Assembly (NCBI GenBank): GCA_973895155.1
Contig: OZ316893.1
Coordinates: 10,416,001 to 10,480,000, forward strand
DNA length: 64,000 nt
Reading direction: 5' to 3'
Source of the DNA: Marsupella aquatica
Taxonomy: Eukaryota; Marchantiophyta
Each line of letters begins with the position of its first letter. Within the stretch, counting starts at the first letter, position 1. The translations under genes and the position numbers were made by a program. This document shows positions 9,628 through 21,314 of the stretch, one piece after another. The notes beneath the pieces are model-generated. The model was not told the origin of the DNA and did no database searches. It was given only the letters and a program-made list of their open reading frames with translations.

Positions 9628-11576
9628 GGTTTGGGTTTGTTTCAGGGTTACAAACTCAAGGGTATAAGGCATGCTCCACTTGTGGTCCAAGCCTTGAAGA
9701 TATGGCCAAGTACTCAAGATGGCTTCGCAAGATAATCTACCTTGGGCATACCAAGTTTCTTCCACTTGGACATGAGATGAGGTCTGACCCCCTTCTATTT
9801 TCAGACTTTGACATGATCAATGGTGATGAGCGTGACATACCTGAGCATACATCCTTTGCACATTGGAAATCCATAGCTGATAGGGTGGCAGACCCTAACG
9901 ACCCCATGACATTTGATGGAAGTGGGTTGACGAGGTGGAGTATACTAGCCACATTGCCGTATTGGCCAGAGTTGAAGATTCATCATTTGTTAGACCCCAT
10001 GCATATAGAGGGAAACATTGGGAAGGCTTTGATCAAGCATTTTTATGGAGAAAAGGACCATAATTTTAGGGAGGCATGCCAGGATCTAGAACAACATCCA
10101 GATGTATGGATAACAGTTGATGCATCAACAGGGATGGAACACCGTCCTTCATCTCCTTGGGTTTTGAGTGTTGGTGAAAGAAGAGAGTTTCGACAACGCA
10201 TAGGTCAGATGCGATTTCCTACAGGCTATGGTGCCAATCTCCGGAAAGCTTTTGGGATGGAGGACAGTCATAAGTGGCCAATGTATTTGAAGACACATGA
10301 CTATCACCGTTTACTACAACATATACTTCCTATGACAATCATAGGCTTGGGCAGTGAAGAAATGCAAGACGCCCTATGGTCATTGGGCACTTTGTTGAGA
10401 TGGATATGCTCAAAGGAAATATATGAAGAAGAGATCCCACGGATGGAGGTATTGGCAGCAGAGGTAGTGTGCAAGTTAGAGAAGGCCCTCCCTCCTTCCT
10501 TCTTTGATTGTCAAGTACATTTAATTGTTCATCTTGTGAGGGAGGTTGCCATTGTTGGTCCAGTGCATTGTCGTTGGATGTATTGGTTGGAAAGGTATAT
10601 GGCTGTGTTAAAGGCTTATGTACGGAATCATGCACGAGTGGAGGGGAGCATGGCAACAGGATACTTGGCAGCTGAGAGTATGTTCTATTGCAGCAACATC
10701 TTAGCTACCATTGATCCTAGTTGTCCATGCAGTTGGATGGAAGAGAGAGAAATGGAGGAGGATCGTTTAACAGGAGCCAAAAAAACACGCTTACTGACCG
10801 GAGTGGAGTTGACACAGATGACTACTTTCATGTTGAGTAATAGTACTGTGATGGAAGAATGGAGAGAGTTTTATGAGGATGCAAAGAGGGAGAGTCATCG
10901 TCCAAGGATTTTTCCAAAGTTCCTTGAGTATATGAGGGAGAAAGTACTTCAGTTGGATGCTATGGTGGCCCAAGGTGAGAGTGTATCACATTTTCCAGAT
11001 ATGACTCCTGAGGTTCGAACAATTGTTCATGGCCCTTTGAGACTTGTTCAGACCAGAACAGCAATGTGGACACAAGGGAGACATTTCAGCATTTCTGACC
11101 TTGATGAGAAGAGGGGTAGAACTTTTGACTGTGGAGTTCAAGGGCAGTTCATGCAGGATTCACAAAGTAGCCGCCATGACACCAATGTCATCCGAGATGT
11201 GGTGCCTCACTATGGGAAGATAGAGGAGATCTTGATTGTATCCTATGATGCGGATACAAAATTTGAAGAGTATGTCTTCAAGTGTAAGTGGTTCAAAATT
11301 CACTTGGTTGGTGAGAATCGCACAGTACTTCTTGATGATTGTGGGTTTACTCGACTGAAGACATCAGCAACTAGCTTTCAACCATCTCATTGGCAAACAT
11401 CTGAACCGTTTACATTCCCAAGTCACCTTGAGCAGTGTTTCTATATTCCGTACCCACCAGACCCAGAGGAGTGGTCAGTTGTTATACCGTATGTGCCACG
11501 ATCTCGTTCCATTATCTCAGAAAAACCTGAAGTTATTATTGTGTCAAACGGAGGAGAGGATGAGGACCAAGTTTGA
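9628..11576 (+). CDS. CACTA-1 Tnp2-type transposase, C-terminal exon (with DUF4218- and DUF4216-like regions)
   Basis: This exon continues the transposase from 163-1363 in phase, beginning GFGFVSGLQTQGYKACSTCG. It then shows GHTKFLPLGHEMR, ATLPYWPELKIHHLLDPMHIEGNIGKAL (the family's LPYW...LDxMHIEKN block with an expected catalytic Asp), and a DUF4218-like region (LPPSFFDCQVHLIVHLVREV, GPVHCRWMYWLERYMAVLKAYVRN, EGSMATGYLAAESMFYCS). It ends with a DUF4216-like region (VPHYGKIEEILIVSYD, EYVFKCKWFKIH, PSHLEQCFYIPYPPDPEEWS). The C-terminus is acidic and the stop is TGA 11574-11576. The frame is open throughout, so apart from the 8-kb insert in its intron this copy looks intact. Compare CACTA-2, where the homologous exon is split and damaged. 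Confidence 0.88.
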
Positions 11577-12299
11577 TGCATCACTAGTAGTAAAATTTGT
11601 TGTGAGCGTATAATTGTGATTATATTAACTATCATGGTTTTATTTATATTTACCTATTTATTTTCTTCTTTTGTCTTACAAACACTTGGACTTTGAAATT
11701 TTATTTTACTGCTATACATGCAACCCTAGCCACTAGAAAAGTTCTCCTCATGCATGCCACCTTTTTTAAATCCCTAGCTTATAACCTAAACACATGCATT
11801 CTCCATCTTCTAAAGTTTTCTCTAAAAAATTTCCATTCTGAAAACTTTGCAAACAACTCTCTTTGTGAAACATTTTTTGAACCAGACAGGAAGGAATTTC
11901 TGAACCTCTTGTGAATCCAATTCCATCGGTACTTGTGATACAAATACGTTCTCAAAATTGCGACCAAATTGGCTTCGGTACTTTGCAACCCACCGTTCTT
12001 CACAACAATTTCCGAACATAATAGGTTCACAAACCATTTGTGATAGTATTAGTCTCGCTAAATTATGAACCAAAATGTATCCGAATACGGTCGCGATGGT
12101 CGCGGACTCACAAAGTCATTGCGAGACAACTAGTATCTAAACGTGTTGCGAAGTCAATAACATCAAAACTTAATTGCGATGTATGTAGCTTCGCAACGTG
12201 AATGTGCGATGGTAAGAGCATGGGATATTGTGATGCGTGTTGCATCACAAAATATCTGAAGGTTCTAACATCGCAAGGCCTTTTTGACTTCAAAAAACA
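11577..12299. other. 3' untranslated and subterminal repeat region of CACTA-1
   Basis: After the transposase stop comes an AT-rich stretch. From about 12070 there are repeated TTGCGA/TCGCAA/CTTCGCAA words in both orientations, typical of CACTA subterminal transposase-binding repeats. No gene is seen; short open frames here are not convincing. Confidence 0.7.
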
Positions 12300-12330
12300 C
12301 CTTCGCAAAAGGGGCCGATATGTAGTAGTG
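12300..12330 (-). repeat. Right terminal inverted repeat of CACTA-1
   Basis: Read on the minus strand this is CACTACTACATATCGGCC followed by CCTTTTGCGAAGG. It shares the CACTAC start and TTTTGCGAAG block with the CACTA-2 ends, indicating related families. The 3 bp after it are TAA. Confidence 0.85.
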
Positions 12331-12334
12331 TAAT

Positions 12335-13456
12335 TTGGATGAGGCATTGGGATTTGTCACTGAGTACATGGTTGACTGTCACGCTACTCGTAGACGTGTT
12401 TGGGATTCTGAAGAGGAGGAAGGTGTCAAAGGGGTGAAGCTAGAAGGAGCTGCTGTAAAACTGATGCTAAGTTTGGAGGATCGTAATGCAGCTCATACAT
12501 ACTTTCTTCAAAATCACACTATGGTTCAACCATGGCTCAGGTGTGAAAAATCTACTTTGAGAAGCATTAAAGTAAATGTATTGAGGCTATCCTGACATTG
12601 TGCTAGTGGTCCTTTGCCCATTCAACTACTAATTAAGACATGACTGGTTGGTTTAATGTGTAGGGCATATGAAATAGCAAAGGAGGAGCGGGATCGAAGC
12701 TTGATTCATGTTCGCCCGCAGATTGGTGGGAATCGTAGACGAGTTCATTCACATCCACCCGGGCTGGCTGAGTTACCTCCTTTTATGGACTGGTTCAAGG
12801 ATCAAATTAGGCTCCATGAGTTTAATGACCCCACACAAAAGTTGTTGTTAAAGACAATTTCATTTCCACCAAGTTGTACCACATTGTCATACAATGCTAT
12901 GAAGGCATATGGAAATCACTTTAGAACAATGCATTGTCAGGATCCAAAAGGTAACTGGCGAGAGATGCAATACCTAAGGGATTGCGACAGTCAAGGTTAC
13001 AGCACATTTGATAGCGGAATAGCTACTACTTTCCATGAGGAAAGAGTTAACCAGTCCGGGGCCTGTCTTGCCCGAACGACTTATGTTGGAGTCTTAACTC
13101 AGATTTTGAAGCTTGATTATGGTCCCTTACCAGAACCTGCTCTAATCTTGAAGGCTAAGTGGGTTCGGTCTGAGTGGGAGCCAGAGAGCCGAAACCCATC
13201 CATGAAACATGATGAGTCTGGTTTGTGGGTAGCCAACTTCCACCGGCCGTATCCATCACAGGAGAAACTTGACTATGTCATGCCTAGTCAGATAGAGCAG
13301 GTCTTTTTTCATCCAAATGAGGCTAGGGTAGGTTGGAGGTATGTCCTTCACAAGGAAGGAAGGTCTAGGAGGGTTGCTACAGAGGTGAATGATCTTGAAT
13401 TTAATGACATAGTTGTGATGCCTAGACAGGAATCACTCGGCCGGTTAAGTGGGTAA
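12335..13456 (+). pseudogene. C-terminal remnant of an older Tnp2-like transposase gene interrupted by CACTA-1
   Basis: Two exons are readable. 12335 to about 12539 encodes DEALGFVTEYMVDC...YFLQNHTMVQPWL; the donor gtgtga lies at 12540 and an acceptor (tgtgtag) near 12661. The join gives WLRAYEIAKEERDR, and the frame continues to the stop at 13456. The second exon has a DUF4216-like region: TTYVGVLTQILKLDYGPLPE, ALILKAKWVRSEWE, SQIEQVFFHPNE. This is a different, more diverged Tnp2 family than CACTA-1. The 5' end is cut exactly where CACTA-1 ends at 12330, so the rest of the gene should lie left of CACTA-1, outside the window. It is broken by that insertion. Confidence 0.72.
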
Positions 13457-13528
13457 AGCAGGAAGGCACCCTAGGAACACCTTAGTATAGGGACAAAACA
13501 AGGAAAATATAAACAATTAGGGGCAACC

Positions 13529-16500
13529 ATGGAACCCGGGCCGAGGCCGGAGGTAAGGCTAAGGGTGAAAACCCGATTAGGGTTAGGGCACGTTAAGCGT
13601 CGGTGGCTAGGAAGGATCAACGGGAAGAAGGACCGGCAGAGGAGAGGGGTAAGGAGCGCTTGCAGGAGATGGTGGCTCATTTGCGAGCACGAACTAGGCA
13701 GACGACTACGGGAGGCCAACTACTGTCAGCTGCTTAGGCAAGCACTCGGGGAGAGAGTAGATACCGACGATCGACCTAAGGAGGGTATGAGCAACGTAAA
13801 TCAAGCAACACATTTCTGGGGATGCCTGTTCGAACGGGCAACTGAGTACATCAAGACTTACGAGGACGAGGAGTCAGAAAGGGCAGCTCAAGAACAGCAG
13901 GAGCTCGCTCGATTGTGGGAGCTGCAGAAGACGGCTTTCTTAGGAGGCGAACTCATCAAGGACGAGTTCCTATGGACGCCTACTTCCAATCAACTCGACG
14001 ATCTTCTGTTTTGCAAAGACAGCGTCGTCGGCATCCGAGAGGCCATCAAGAACTGCAATGACATACACTGGGAATTAAAGGGTAGCACGGAAAGGTGGAC
14101 CCAGGCAACGGTGCTAGGAGAAACCTCCACGGCAGCAGAGATGAAGAGGAAGGGAGCCGTCAACGATGAAGCCACCCCGGCAAAAAGAACGAGGTCGGCG
14201 GCACCAAAGAAGCCAGCCGAGCAGCAGAGCAGGAGGCAGGGAGAAGCCGAAGAGGAGGAGGTCGATCCCATCAAGGCCATTCCAACCAGGGATGACACCT
14301 GGAAGGGCTGGGCGGCAACCCTACCGGTGGAGGTGCAACTACATTTTGCACGGGAGGAGGATGCATGCTTTACGGCCATGCAGACCAAGAAGTACCAAGG
14401 CTTCATGGCCGGATCCGGCTTGGAGGCCTTTGTAAGATTACCATGGCTGAAGCCGGAGGTACCGGAGTCAGACCTATTAGAATTCGTGGGGTCATGGGAA
14501 CCCGAGACCAATTGCACGAGGATATATGGGAAGGATTTCTATCTTACTTCCAAGGTAATTGCCGAAGTGTTTGGCCTGCCGATAGGCAATAAGACCAAAG
14601 TTGATACCAGGAAGACCTTGCCTGACAAGGAGTTCCGGTCGTTCCCCGGCCATCAACGAAGAATGGCTTCTTCCGGAACACCTGCACCAACCCGCACATA
14701 GGAGAGATGATCGACTTCTTGCGGGTGACCATGCATTGTAACTTGCCGAGGGCAGAGATCGGCAAGGCACAGGTCTATCTGGCAGAAAGGCCAGACCCAA
14801 GCCGGGACTACAACGGGTACCTCCTCAACCAATTGAAGAAGATCTTAAAGGAGGAGCAGCAGGTAATCGGCATGGGGAGCGTGTCGCGGCTTGGCTATCA
14901 CATGCCGCTGTTGTGCCGGTATGCCAGAGGTCAGACTTTTGCCCCGGTACTTCCCCTGCAGGTAAGGGCACCCGAGGAAGCTCCAACGCCGAGGCCGTTG
15001 GCTGAGAAGCCTCAACCACCTGTTAGTCCTACGATCGAGCAGGTGTTTAGGCCCAGGAAGGAAGACTTGCCGATGCAGCAACCAGGCATGCAGAGTCTGC
15101 TGAAACTATTGGAGAAAGAAAAGAAATCGGCATCGGCAACAACAATGGCAACGGCAACAATGCAGGACACTACTACAGAGGTAGGCCTACACCGGCTCAC
15201 AAGAGAAAACCCCTTTGCTGGAGACAAGGAGAGAATCAGGCCGGAATCCAAGCCAGGTGTTCGAATGTACGTGGGAACCTCAAGCTCCGAATCTGAGGCA
15301 GAATTGCCTGAAGCTCCTACCGACGAAGAGGAGAGGGAGAAGCCGGACGTCCAAGAGGTAGAGGAGGTAGTGGAGGACTGCAACCATGATAATTCCGGCT
15401 ATGGGTCGGACCATCACGTTCCAGGAGTAAGGACCTGTGGCCGGTTTGTCCCCACACTTCCAAGGGTAGTGCGAGGGGACCCCAACCAGCAGAGTAGCCC
15501 TGAGTCTCCCCCACCAGATGTTGCTCCCCCGAGCTTCGACGGCATAAAACAGACGGTGCAGGAATTTCAGGAGCGAATCAAGCAGGAGGAAGAGGCCGCC
15601 CTGGCTAAGGAAAAGGATTTACCAGGAGGAGATTGGCCGGAGGACATCAGGCGGCTAGCCGAAAAAGGAAGCAAACCTCTAGCCACGATTGAAGAGATCC
15701 GCAGGACGGCTTGGGAGCAGAGGCCACGATGGGCGATGCCGATCACTTCTACTTACTCCACCTACGCTAAGAATAGAGCCATGGAGTATGGTGAGATGTG
15801 TGGGGAACTTGCGCTCGGCATCTTTGGAGAGGAGTTGGAGGTAGGACCCCTTTTCCATAGGGAGCAGTTGGAGAAGCACCAATTAGAAGAAGCGGTGGCT
15901 TTAGAGAGAAGCAAGAAGGACGAGGTCATTCGGCGGCTTAGGAGGATGGAAGCCGAGATTGAAGATCTAAGGGCGGCCAAGAAAGCCCAAGATGAACTGC
16001 GGATTAAACGACATGAGCTGAACATCATGCAGGGGCAGTTGGACACCGCGCAGGCTGATAATCAGAATATCAAGGATAAATTGACTCAGACGCAGGAAGA
16101 GTTGGCCGACACGATCAAAGAGAGGGAGAAGTGGAAGCAAGAGCTGAAGAATACAGAGGAGGCCCACATAACAGCCAACAGCCGGGCCATGGCGGAGACC
16201 CAAAGAAAGGAATGGGCGTTGAAAGGGGAGCTCGAGAAAATCCGCGGAGCCCTTGAGCAGAAGGAGGTCGAGTTAGGGAAATCCTATCAAGGGATTATGG
16301 CGCTGCAGCAGGAGCTTGCGTCCCTGACGGCCAGCTTCAAGGCCGACCTAAGGGAGAAGGACGAGATGCTCGAACAGACTTACGCCAAGATGAACCAGAT
16401 GGAGTCTGTCATCATTGCAGAGCTCGACAAGGAGCTAAGAGCAACCCGGGAGGAGAGGGCTACCTTGAAGAAGGAATTGGAGGAAGCCCACAGGGAGCAG

Positions 16501-17151
16501 GAGGAGGCCAAAAACGAGCTGGAGGGGGCACCTAAGGACCTGGATGAAACCCAAGAGGAGTTGGAGGAAATCACGAGGAAGATGGAGAACCTACAGCGGC
16601 GGGCCGACAACCAAACAGAGCGGCTGAAGAAACAAGCCGCAGTATTTAAATGCTTAGCTGCAGCAGGTCCATCTCCCGTTGGGACAAACCAGTTACCAGG
16701 GGTGGTAATTGCCGAAGGACAAGCCGCGTCAACTGCACCAGTGCCGGAAGTAAGTGGGAAGGGGAAGGGACCAGCTGCCGAGCCACCAACGAAGAAGAAG
16801 CGGAAACCTTCAGGGTCAAGGAGTAATACGACTTCACAGGCCGTGGTGATCAAGGAGGTAGACCTAGCACCGACCCCAGACAGGGTCACGGCTAAGGATC
16901 CAACTACCCTAGGGGAAGGGGAGGCCGAAGCCGAGGGAGTGGCTGAAGCCGAAGCCGTGGGAGTGGCTGAGGCCGAAGCCGTGGGCATTGCCGAGGCCGG
17001 TGTCGAGGCTGAAGCCGAAGGTGGACCCAGTCAGGCTGATGGAGAGTTGACTCGGTCAAGGGCAGGTAATATGTCAGTAGGCGGGCCAACGGCAGTGGCT
17101 GAGGAGGAAGTGTTGGGGGCGTCCATTGAGGATCCACCACCGGTGTCGTGA
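13529..17151 (+). pseudogene. GC-rich two-frame ORF, retroelement or plant-mobile-domain-like protein with long coiled coil
   Basis: The first frame (ATG 13529 to 14701, 390 aa) carries basic patches (TPAKRTRSAAPKKPAEQ) and, near its end, YGKDFYLTSKVIAEVFGLPIG, reminiscent of plant mobile-domain or putative plant transposon proteins. The second frame (14707-17151, 814 aa) continues the same theme (EMIDFLRVTMHCNLP, YNGYLLNQLKKIL). It then has an acidic disordered region, a long Glu/Lys/Gln coiled coil (about 15880-16650), an NLS-like PTKKKRKPSG and Ala-Glu-Val repeats (GVAEAEAVG). The shift between frames around 14620-14700 suggests one ORF broken by a frameshift, or a programmed shift. No protease, reverse transcriptase or LTR was found nearby. 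Base composition is clearly richer in G+C than the neighbours. Function is unknown. Confidence 0.45.
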
Positions 17152-18364
17152 CGGTGCAAGGGCGCCGTTCCTTTTAGGGAGGGCGGACGTGGAGGGAGGA
17201 GGCGTGAGTGGGCAGGGCGGGCGCGGATCTCCACGTTTAGGATTAGGATCAGAACCAGGAGCGGCCCTGACACTTAGCTTAGTGGGATTGCGGTTCCACT
17301 GGTAGGAGCAACACTTGTGCTCCTGCCTTACTATACATAGGTAGATTCGGGCAAGTAGATTACTGTCAGGTAGATTAGGCTTACGATGCAAAGAATGGCG
17401 GATCCACTACCAGGATAAGTACCTGGGCAGCGGGGAGCTCAGGGCCTCTTCTTTAGCAAGTTTTTAGTTTGCACCAGCCGGGCTGGGATCAAGTAGTACG
17501 AGAAGCTCTCGGTTAGTCATACAGTGACCCTTGTGTATATTCATGTTTCCTCATGCCTAAGAGCTGAATAGAGTTGGCCTCACGGCTTAGTTCGCAGAAC
17601 TTGTGTATGAGATGTACTGTTTGTATGGCAAGTGCATGGTATGACTCAGTCAGAATGAGTCATTTTGCTATTTGTGTGTCGCATTAACTTGTGTGAAGAG
17701 TGCCCACATCAACAGAAGGAAGGAAAGTAAGCAGGGGAGTGAGAGTTGGATGTGTCGAGCTGAGAGAGATCTTAGCGGCTTAACCAAGCCTATTGGGGAT
17801 CATTCCGGCGGCGGAATCCAAACATACCTAACAAGAAGACAGGGGAAGACAGGGGAAGGCCTATATTAGGCCGGCTACGTATCTCATGACCCGATGAAGG
17901 ATCTGTCCAGTATATGTGTGTAAAATGTTAATAGTAGTAGTAGAAGGTTAGCAGCGTCCCATGCCGCTAAGCCACGGAAACGGCCTCGCCAAGCACGAAA
18001 CCTGCGGGAATCGGCTTGAGCTGGGGGGTTTCTTGGGTTTAGGGAGCCATGGGACGCACCACAATCTTGGCCAAACACATTCTTCCTGGCGATAGTAACT
18101 GCAAGCAAGGGGGAGACAGGGAGAACAAGGAGAATAGGGAGGCAACTCACAATGGAGCTAGGTAGCTCATGATCAAGCAACTTGCAATTGCAGCAATAGT
18201 AGTCTTAGTAGCAAGCGATTGAGCTCCAGGAAATGACAAACCCGCAGCTGAGTCCTCAATTGACAAAATGTTCGCCACTCGACCCTCCTTCCAACTGCAA
18301 CCGCCAGATAGTAGGAATAAGATAGAGAGGTTGCAGCCTTCTCAGTGATCCAATAGCACCTCTC
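17152..18364. other. GC-rich stretch without recognisable gene
   Basis: Probably the 3' portion of the same GC-rich element as 13529-17151. It contains the short direct repeat AGACAGGGGA (about 17839-17858) and no convincing ORF, LTR pair or RNA gene. Confidence 0.4.
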
Positions 18365-18645
18365 TTACCACCTCCGCTCTTAGCACATCCGCTCGCACCT
18401 CCGCTCTCAACACCTCCTTTGGCACCTGAGCCGCTCTCAGCACATCCGCTCGCACCTCCGCTCTCAGCACCTCCTTTGGCACCTGAGCCGCTCTCAGCAC
18501 CTCCGCTCGCACCTCCGCTTGCACCACCTCCTTTGGCACCTGAGCCGCTCTCAGCACCTCCGCTCGCACCTCCGCTCGCACCTCCGCTCGCACCACCTCC
18601 TTTGGCACCTGAGCCGCTCTCAGCACCTCTGCTCGCACCGCCGCC
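18365..18645. repeat. Minisatellite of Ala/Gly/Ser-type units
   Basis: Tandem units combine three words: CCTTTGGCACCTGAGCCGCT, CTCAGCACCTCCGCTCGCAC, and shorter CACCTCCGCTCG steps. The long period is about 55-80 bp, with a nested 12-bp period. Several frames on both strands stay open across it (minus strand: GASGGASGGAESGSGAKGG-like). That openness is a by-product of the repeat and not evidence of a gene. A low-complexity protein exon cannot be excluded. Confidence 0.75.
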
Positions 18646-18899
18646 CAAACTGAAGCTACGTAGCAATCCTCAGCAGTGTGTGACAGAAGCACTCCACTCC
18701 AGCTCCACTCCGCTCGAGCTCCACTCCAGCTGCTCTCCGCTCGTAGCTCCTCGGCCAGACCGGCGGCCAGAGCAGCTCCCAAATTGCAGCTCCTGCCCGC
18801 CCATAGCTCCTCCCAGTCCTAGAGCTCGTCGTCCACTGCAGCTCACCTCTCCACTCCGCAAGCCGGTCGCCCTCTCAGCTTGAATGCTCTAGAGCTTTG

Positions 18900-19919
18900 A
18901 AGGTAAACCTTCAAGCTCCAAGCGCAAAACTCCCCTACGCGAAGGAACTGCCCCGATCGCGAAGCACACTCCCCACTTTGTGAGACCGCGCACAATGTGA
19001 CGACCTTCAGGCACGACGAATGTCCCCGTAATGGACAAGTGAGTTTTTCTGAAACAAAACCCTCCGAGTTCCCACGCACATTGAACTGAACTTTGCACTC
19101 TGCTGGCGTGTTTAAACCCTAAACAAAACCCGCGCACCCTAAACTCGTGTCCAAAGGCACACTCACGCACAAGGCATACCTTAACACTTAGTGACACTTA
19201 GTGAACCAAACCCAATGAGCCTCGACCACTTTGCGTTGACATGAGCCGTTGATACACATGTTAGTACCCTAAAGCAAATTGGACACAACACTTTGTGAGC
19301 AAAGATTAAATGAACGCAACTGTAACCTCTTAGAACGCAACTATAAATTAACCCTTACACATGCCACTTAGGGAGGGTGGACAAAGAATGGGGGCCAGAC
19401 ACTACTTTAGCCCTGAATTGAAAATGATATCACCCCAATATTCTTGTCAAAGTTGCCCATGAACTCTAAGGAATCCATTGAGCAGCATAAGACTTACTAT
19501 TATAGAGGCAAGTACTCCCATGCACGTTTAATTAGGCTAGCTAGGATAACTAGCTACAATGCTCTTGACATGAAGACATTTAACTAGTTTTGCAACCCTA
19601 AACCCCCATTCCTTCTATGTGCACCTAGTGCTCCCGACTCCGCAAGTTGCAAGTCAAGGGTTGTAAATGGAACATTCCGTGATGTCTAGAGTGCATGTAA
19701 TCCTTCTTGCACTCTATTTCAGAATGCCGTAATGGAGAGTAGCTTATTCAACTTACATATGACTGCCCTACTAGTGTTACAATTGCTACTTTATCAGAAG
19801 TTGTAGGAATGACTTTCACAAATATCCCCCAAAAATCAGTTGATAAAATGTAACAACAATGACTCCCCTAAACTTGGAGTCATGTATTTTTGAAAGTCTC
19901 CCTAAAGTCACAAAGCATA
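18900..19919. other. No gene seen; probable decayed sequence downstream of copia B
   Basis: No ORF or repeat of note up to the start of the recognisable integrase remnant. A telo-box-like TTTAAACCCTAAAC occurs near 19110. If the 3' part (reverse transcriptase, RNase H, 3' LTR) of copia element B existed here it is no longer recognisable. Confidence 0.4.
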
Positions 19920-20398
19920 GGGTCTCAAAAGGGGACGTTTTCTTCTAGTGGAGACACCATTATGGTGTGGAGTGTATGCAATAGTGAGTTGGCGACGAAT
20001 TCAGTTGGATGAACAATATTCTTGGAACTCTAAGGAGAGGTATTCACCACCTCTATCAGTTCGTAGGCATCCAACCCGAGAGGCAAATTGACTTGCAACA
20101 GAAGCGCAGAAGTTTTTGAAGGCTGAAAAACTTCTGATTTGAAATGTAGGAAATAAGTCCATGTATACCGCGTGTAGTCGTCGGTGAATGTGAGCACATG
20201 ACTAGATCCCGTTAAGGAAGAAACACGTGCAGGGCCCTAGACATCAGAGTGTACCAGCACAAAGGGCCTGGTTGTCTGAGTTTGGGAATATTTTGGAATG
20301 CGCTCACAAGTCTGCTTTGCCTCCATGCAAGTGCCACAGATTGCCGTGACAGGTGAGAGTGGAGGCACGCCATCAACTAGTTGAGAGGAACTCATGTG
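19920..20398 (-). pseudogene. Copia B integrase core remnant
   Basis: Translating the minus strand downstream of 20398 gives fragments typical of the copia integrase: a GTCMEAKQ Cys pair, a VHSDV box followed by a TAG stop and GPARVS, LTFTDDYTRYTW, then TDRGGEY and AYTPHHNGVS further on. Frameshifts and stop codons make it non-functional. It follows directly from the GAG-pre-integrase fragment. Confidence 0.7.
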
Positions 20399-21258
20399 TT
20401 ATAGCTTCTGAAAGTGAATATGGCCAAGTCGTTTGTGCCAAAGGACAGTATCGGACATATTAGTAGTGGCAAGATTACAAGAGGCAGTCGGGGAAGAAAG
20501 AGTCCCAAGTTTCGGAGGAGGCTTGCGAACCAGTGTGTAGAAATGGGACATAGGGTCGCGTGTCCCATGCATGCAAACTTGAAGGTTTTTGTTTGGCACC
20601 ATACACTGCAAAGAATTGAAGCAAATAGTGTAGCCTAAATCAGCAAGATTTCCAACGGAGATAAGACTACGGTGGGCACTCGACACATACAAACATTAGG
20701 AATTTTATTATGGTCAAGAATGAGAGTGCCCTTGCCCTCAATATCCAGTGCAGCCCCGCCAGCAGTGGCGACAGAGGACCCAGGGGCAAGAGCTACAAAG
20801 TTAGTGAGATTAGACTCGTCACTCGTGAGGTGAGTGTTGGCGCCAGAGTCGAAGATCCATTCTGGGTGCCCAGTCTGGGGTGTGATCTCAGAAAAATTGG
20901 CCTCCAAGATTTGATCAGCAGTAGTAGTATCGACATTCTCAGGAGCGATATCAAAAAATTCTTCAAAATCTGGATTCGAACGAGAGCCAAAGTTGGTTTT
21001 TGCAAGGTTGGTAGTACGTCCAGTACCAAGATTGGTCTGATTCAAACGAGTAGTGAGTTGCTGAAGCTCTGAATTCGAGACCACGAAAAGGGCAGTTGCA
21101 AGCAACATGGCTGGGGTCGTGGCAAGTGAAGCAGGCACCACGATTGTTGTTGTTGTAGAATGGGGAAACACCACGATTGTTGTTGTTGTGGAATGGGGCA
21201 GCAAATCGCCCTCGGCCACCTCCATGGCCGCGGCCACGTCCCCCCGCATGGTTGAATC
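20399..21258 (-). pseudogene. Copia B gag zinc knuckle, protease and GAG-pre-integrase fragments
   Basis: From 21258 down on the minus strand: a Gly/Arg-rich stretch (GGRGRGHGGGRGRF), an Asn-rich linker, the zinc knuckle CFTCHDPSHVACNCP (CX2CX4HX4C), and in a shifted frame the aspartic protease motif WIFDSGANTHLTSD. In a further frame comes the GAG-pre-integrase signature VLWHKRLGHIHFQKL. Frame changes near 21070 and 20690 mark it as decayed. The upstream half of gag lies at 24024-24683, across insertion C. Confidence 0.8.
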
Positions 21259-21314
21259 TGTTGAGCATAGACGCCATTTGAAATGAGATATGGGCGTCCA
21301 ACGGATTACTCACA

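Larger units (their letters stand above)
1..12330 (+). mobile_element. CACTA-1, an En/Spm-type DNA transposon (left end outside window)
   Basis: The right terminus reads, on the minus strand from 12330, CACTACTACATATCGGCC followed by a TTTTGCGAAGG block, the classical CACTA end. The next 250 bp inward are rich in TTCGCAA/TTGCGA words, as expected of subterminal repeats. The body encodes a Tnp2-type transposase (163-1363 joined to 9628-11576). The left terminus, the 5' exons and any partner gene lie before position 1. A complete unrelated transposon (1493-9611) sits in the intron between the two visible transposase exons. Just after 12330 the sequence continues as coding sequence of a different Tnp2 gene, so CACTA-1 is itself an insertion. 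The left target duplication cannot be seen. Confidence 0.9.

Noticed and set aside
18256-18883. Overlapping long ORFs on both strands
   Set aside because: They are all held open by the minisatellite; no domain, no consistent start and low-complexity sequence.
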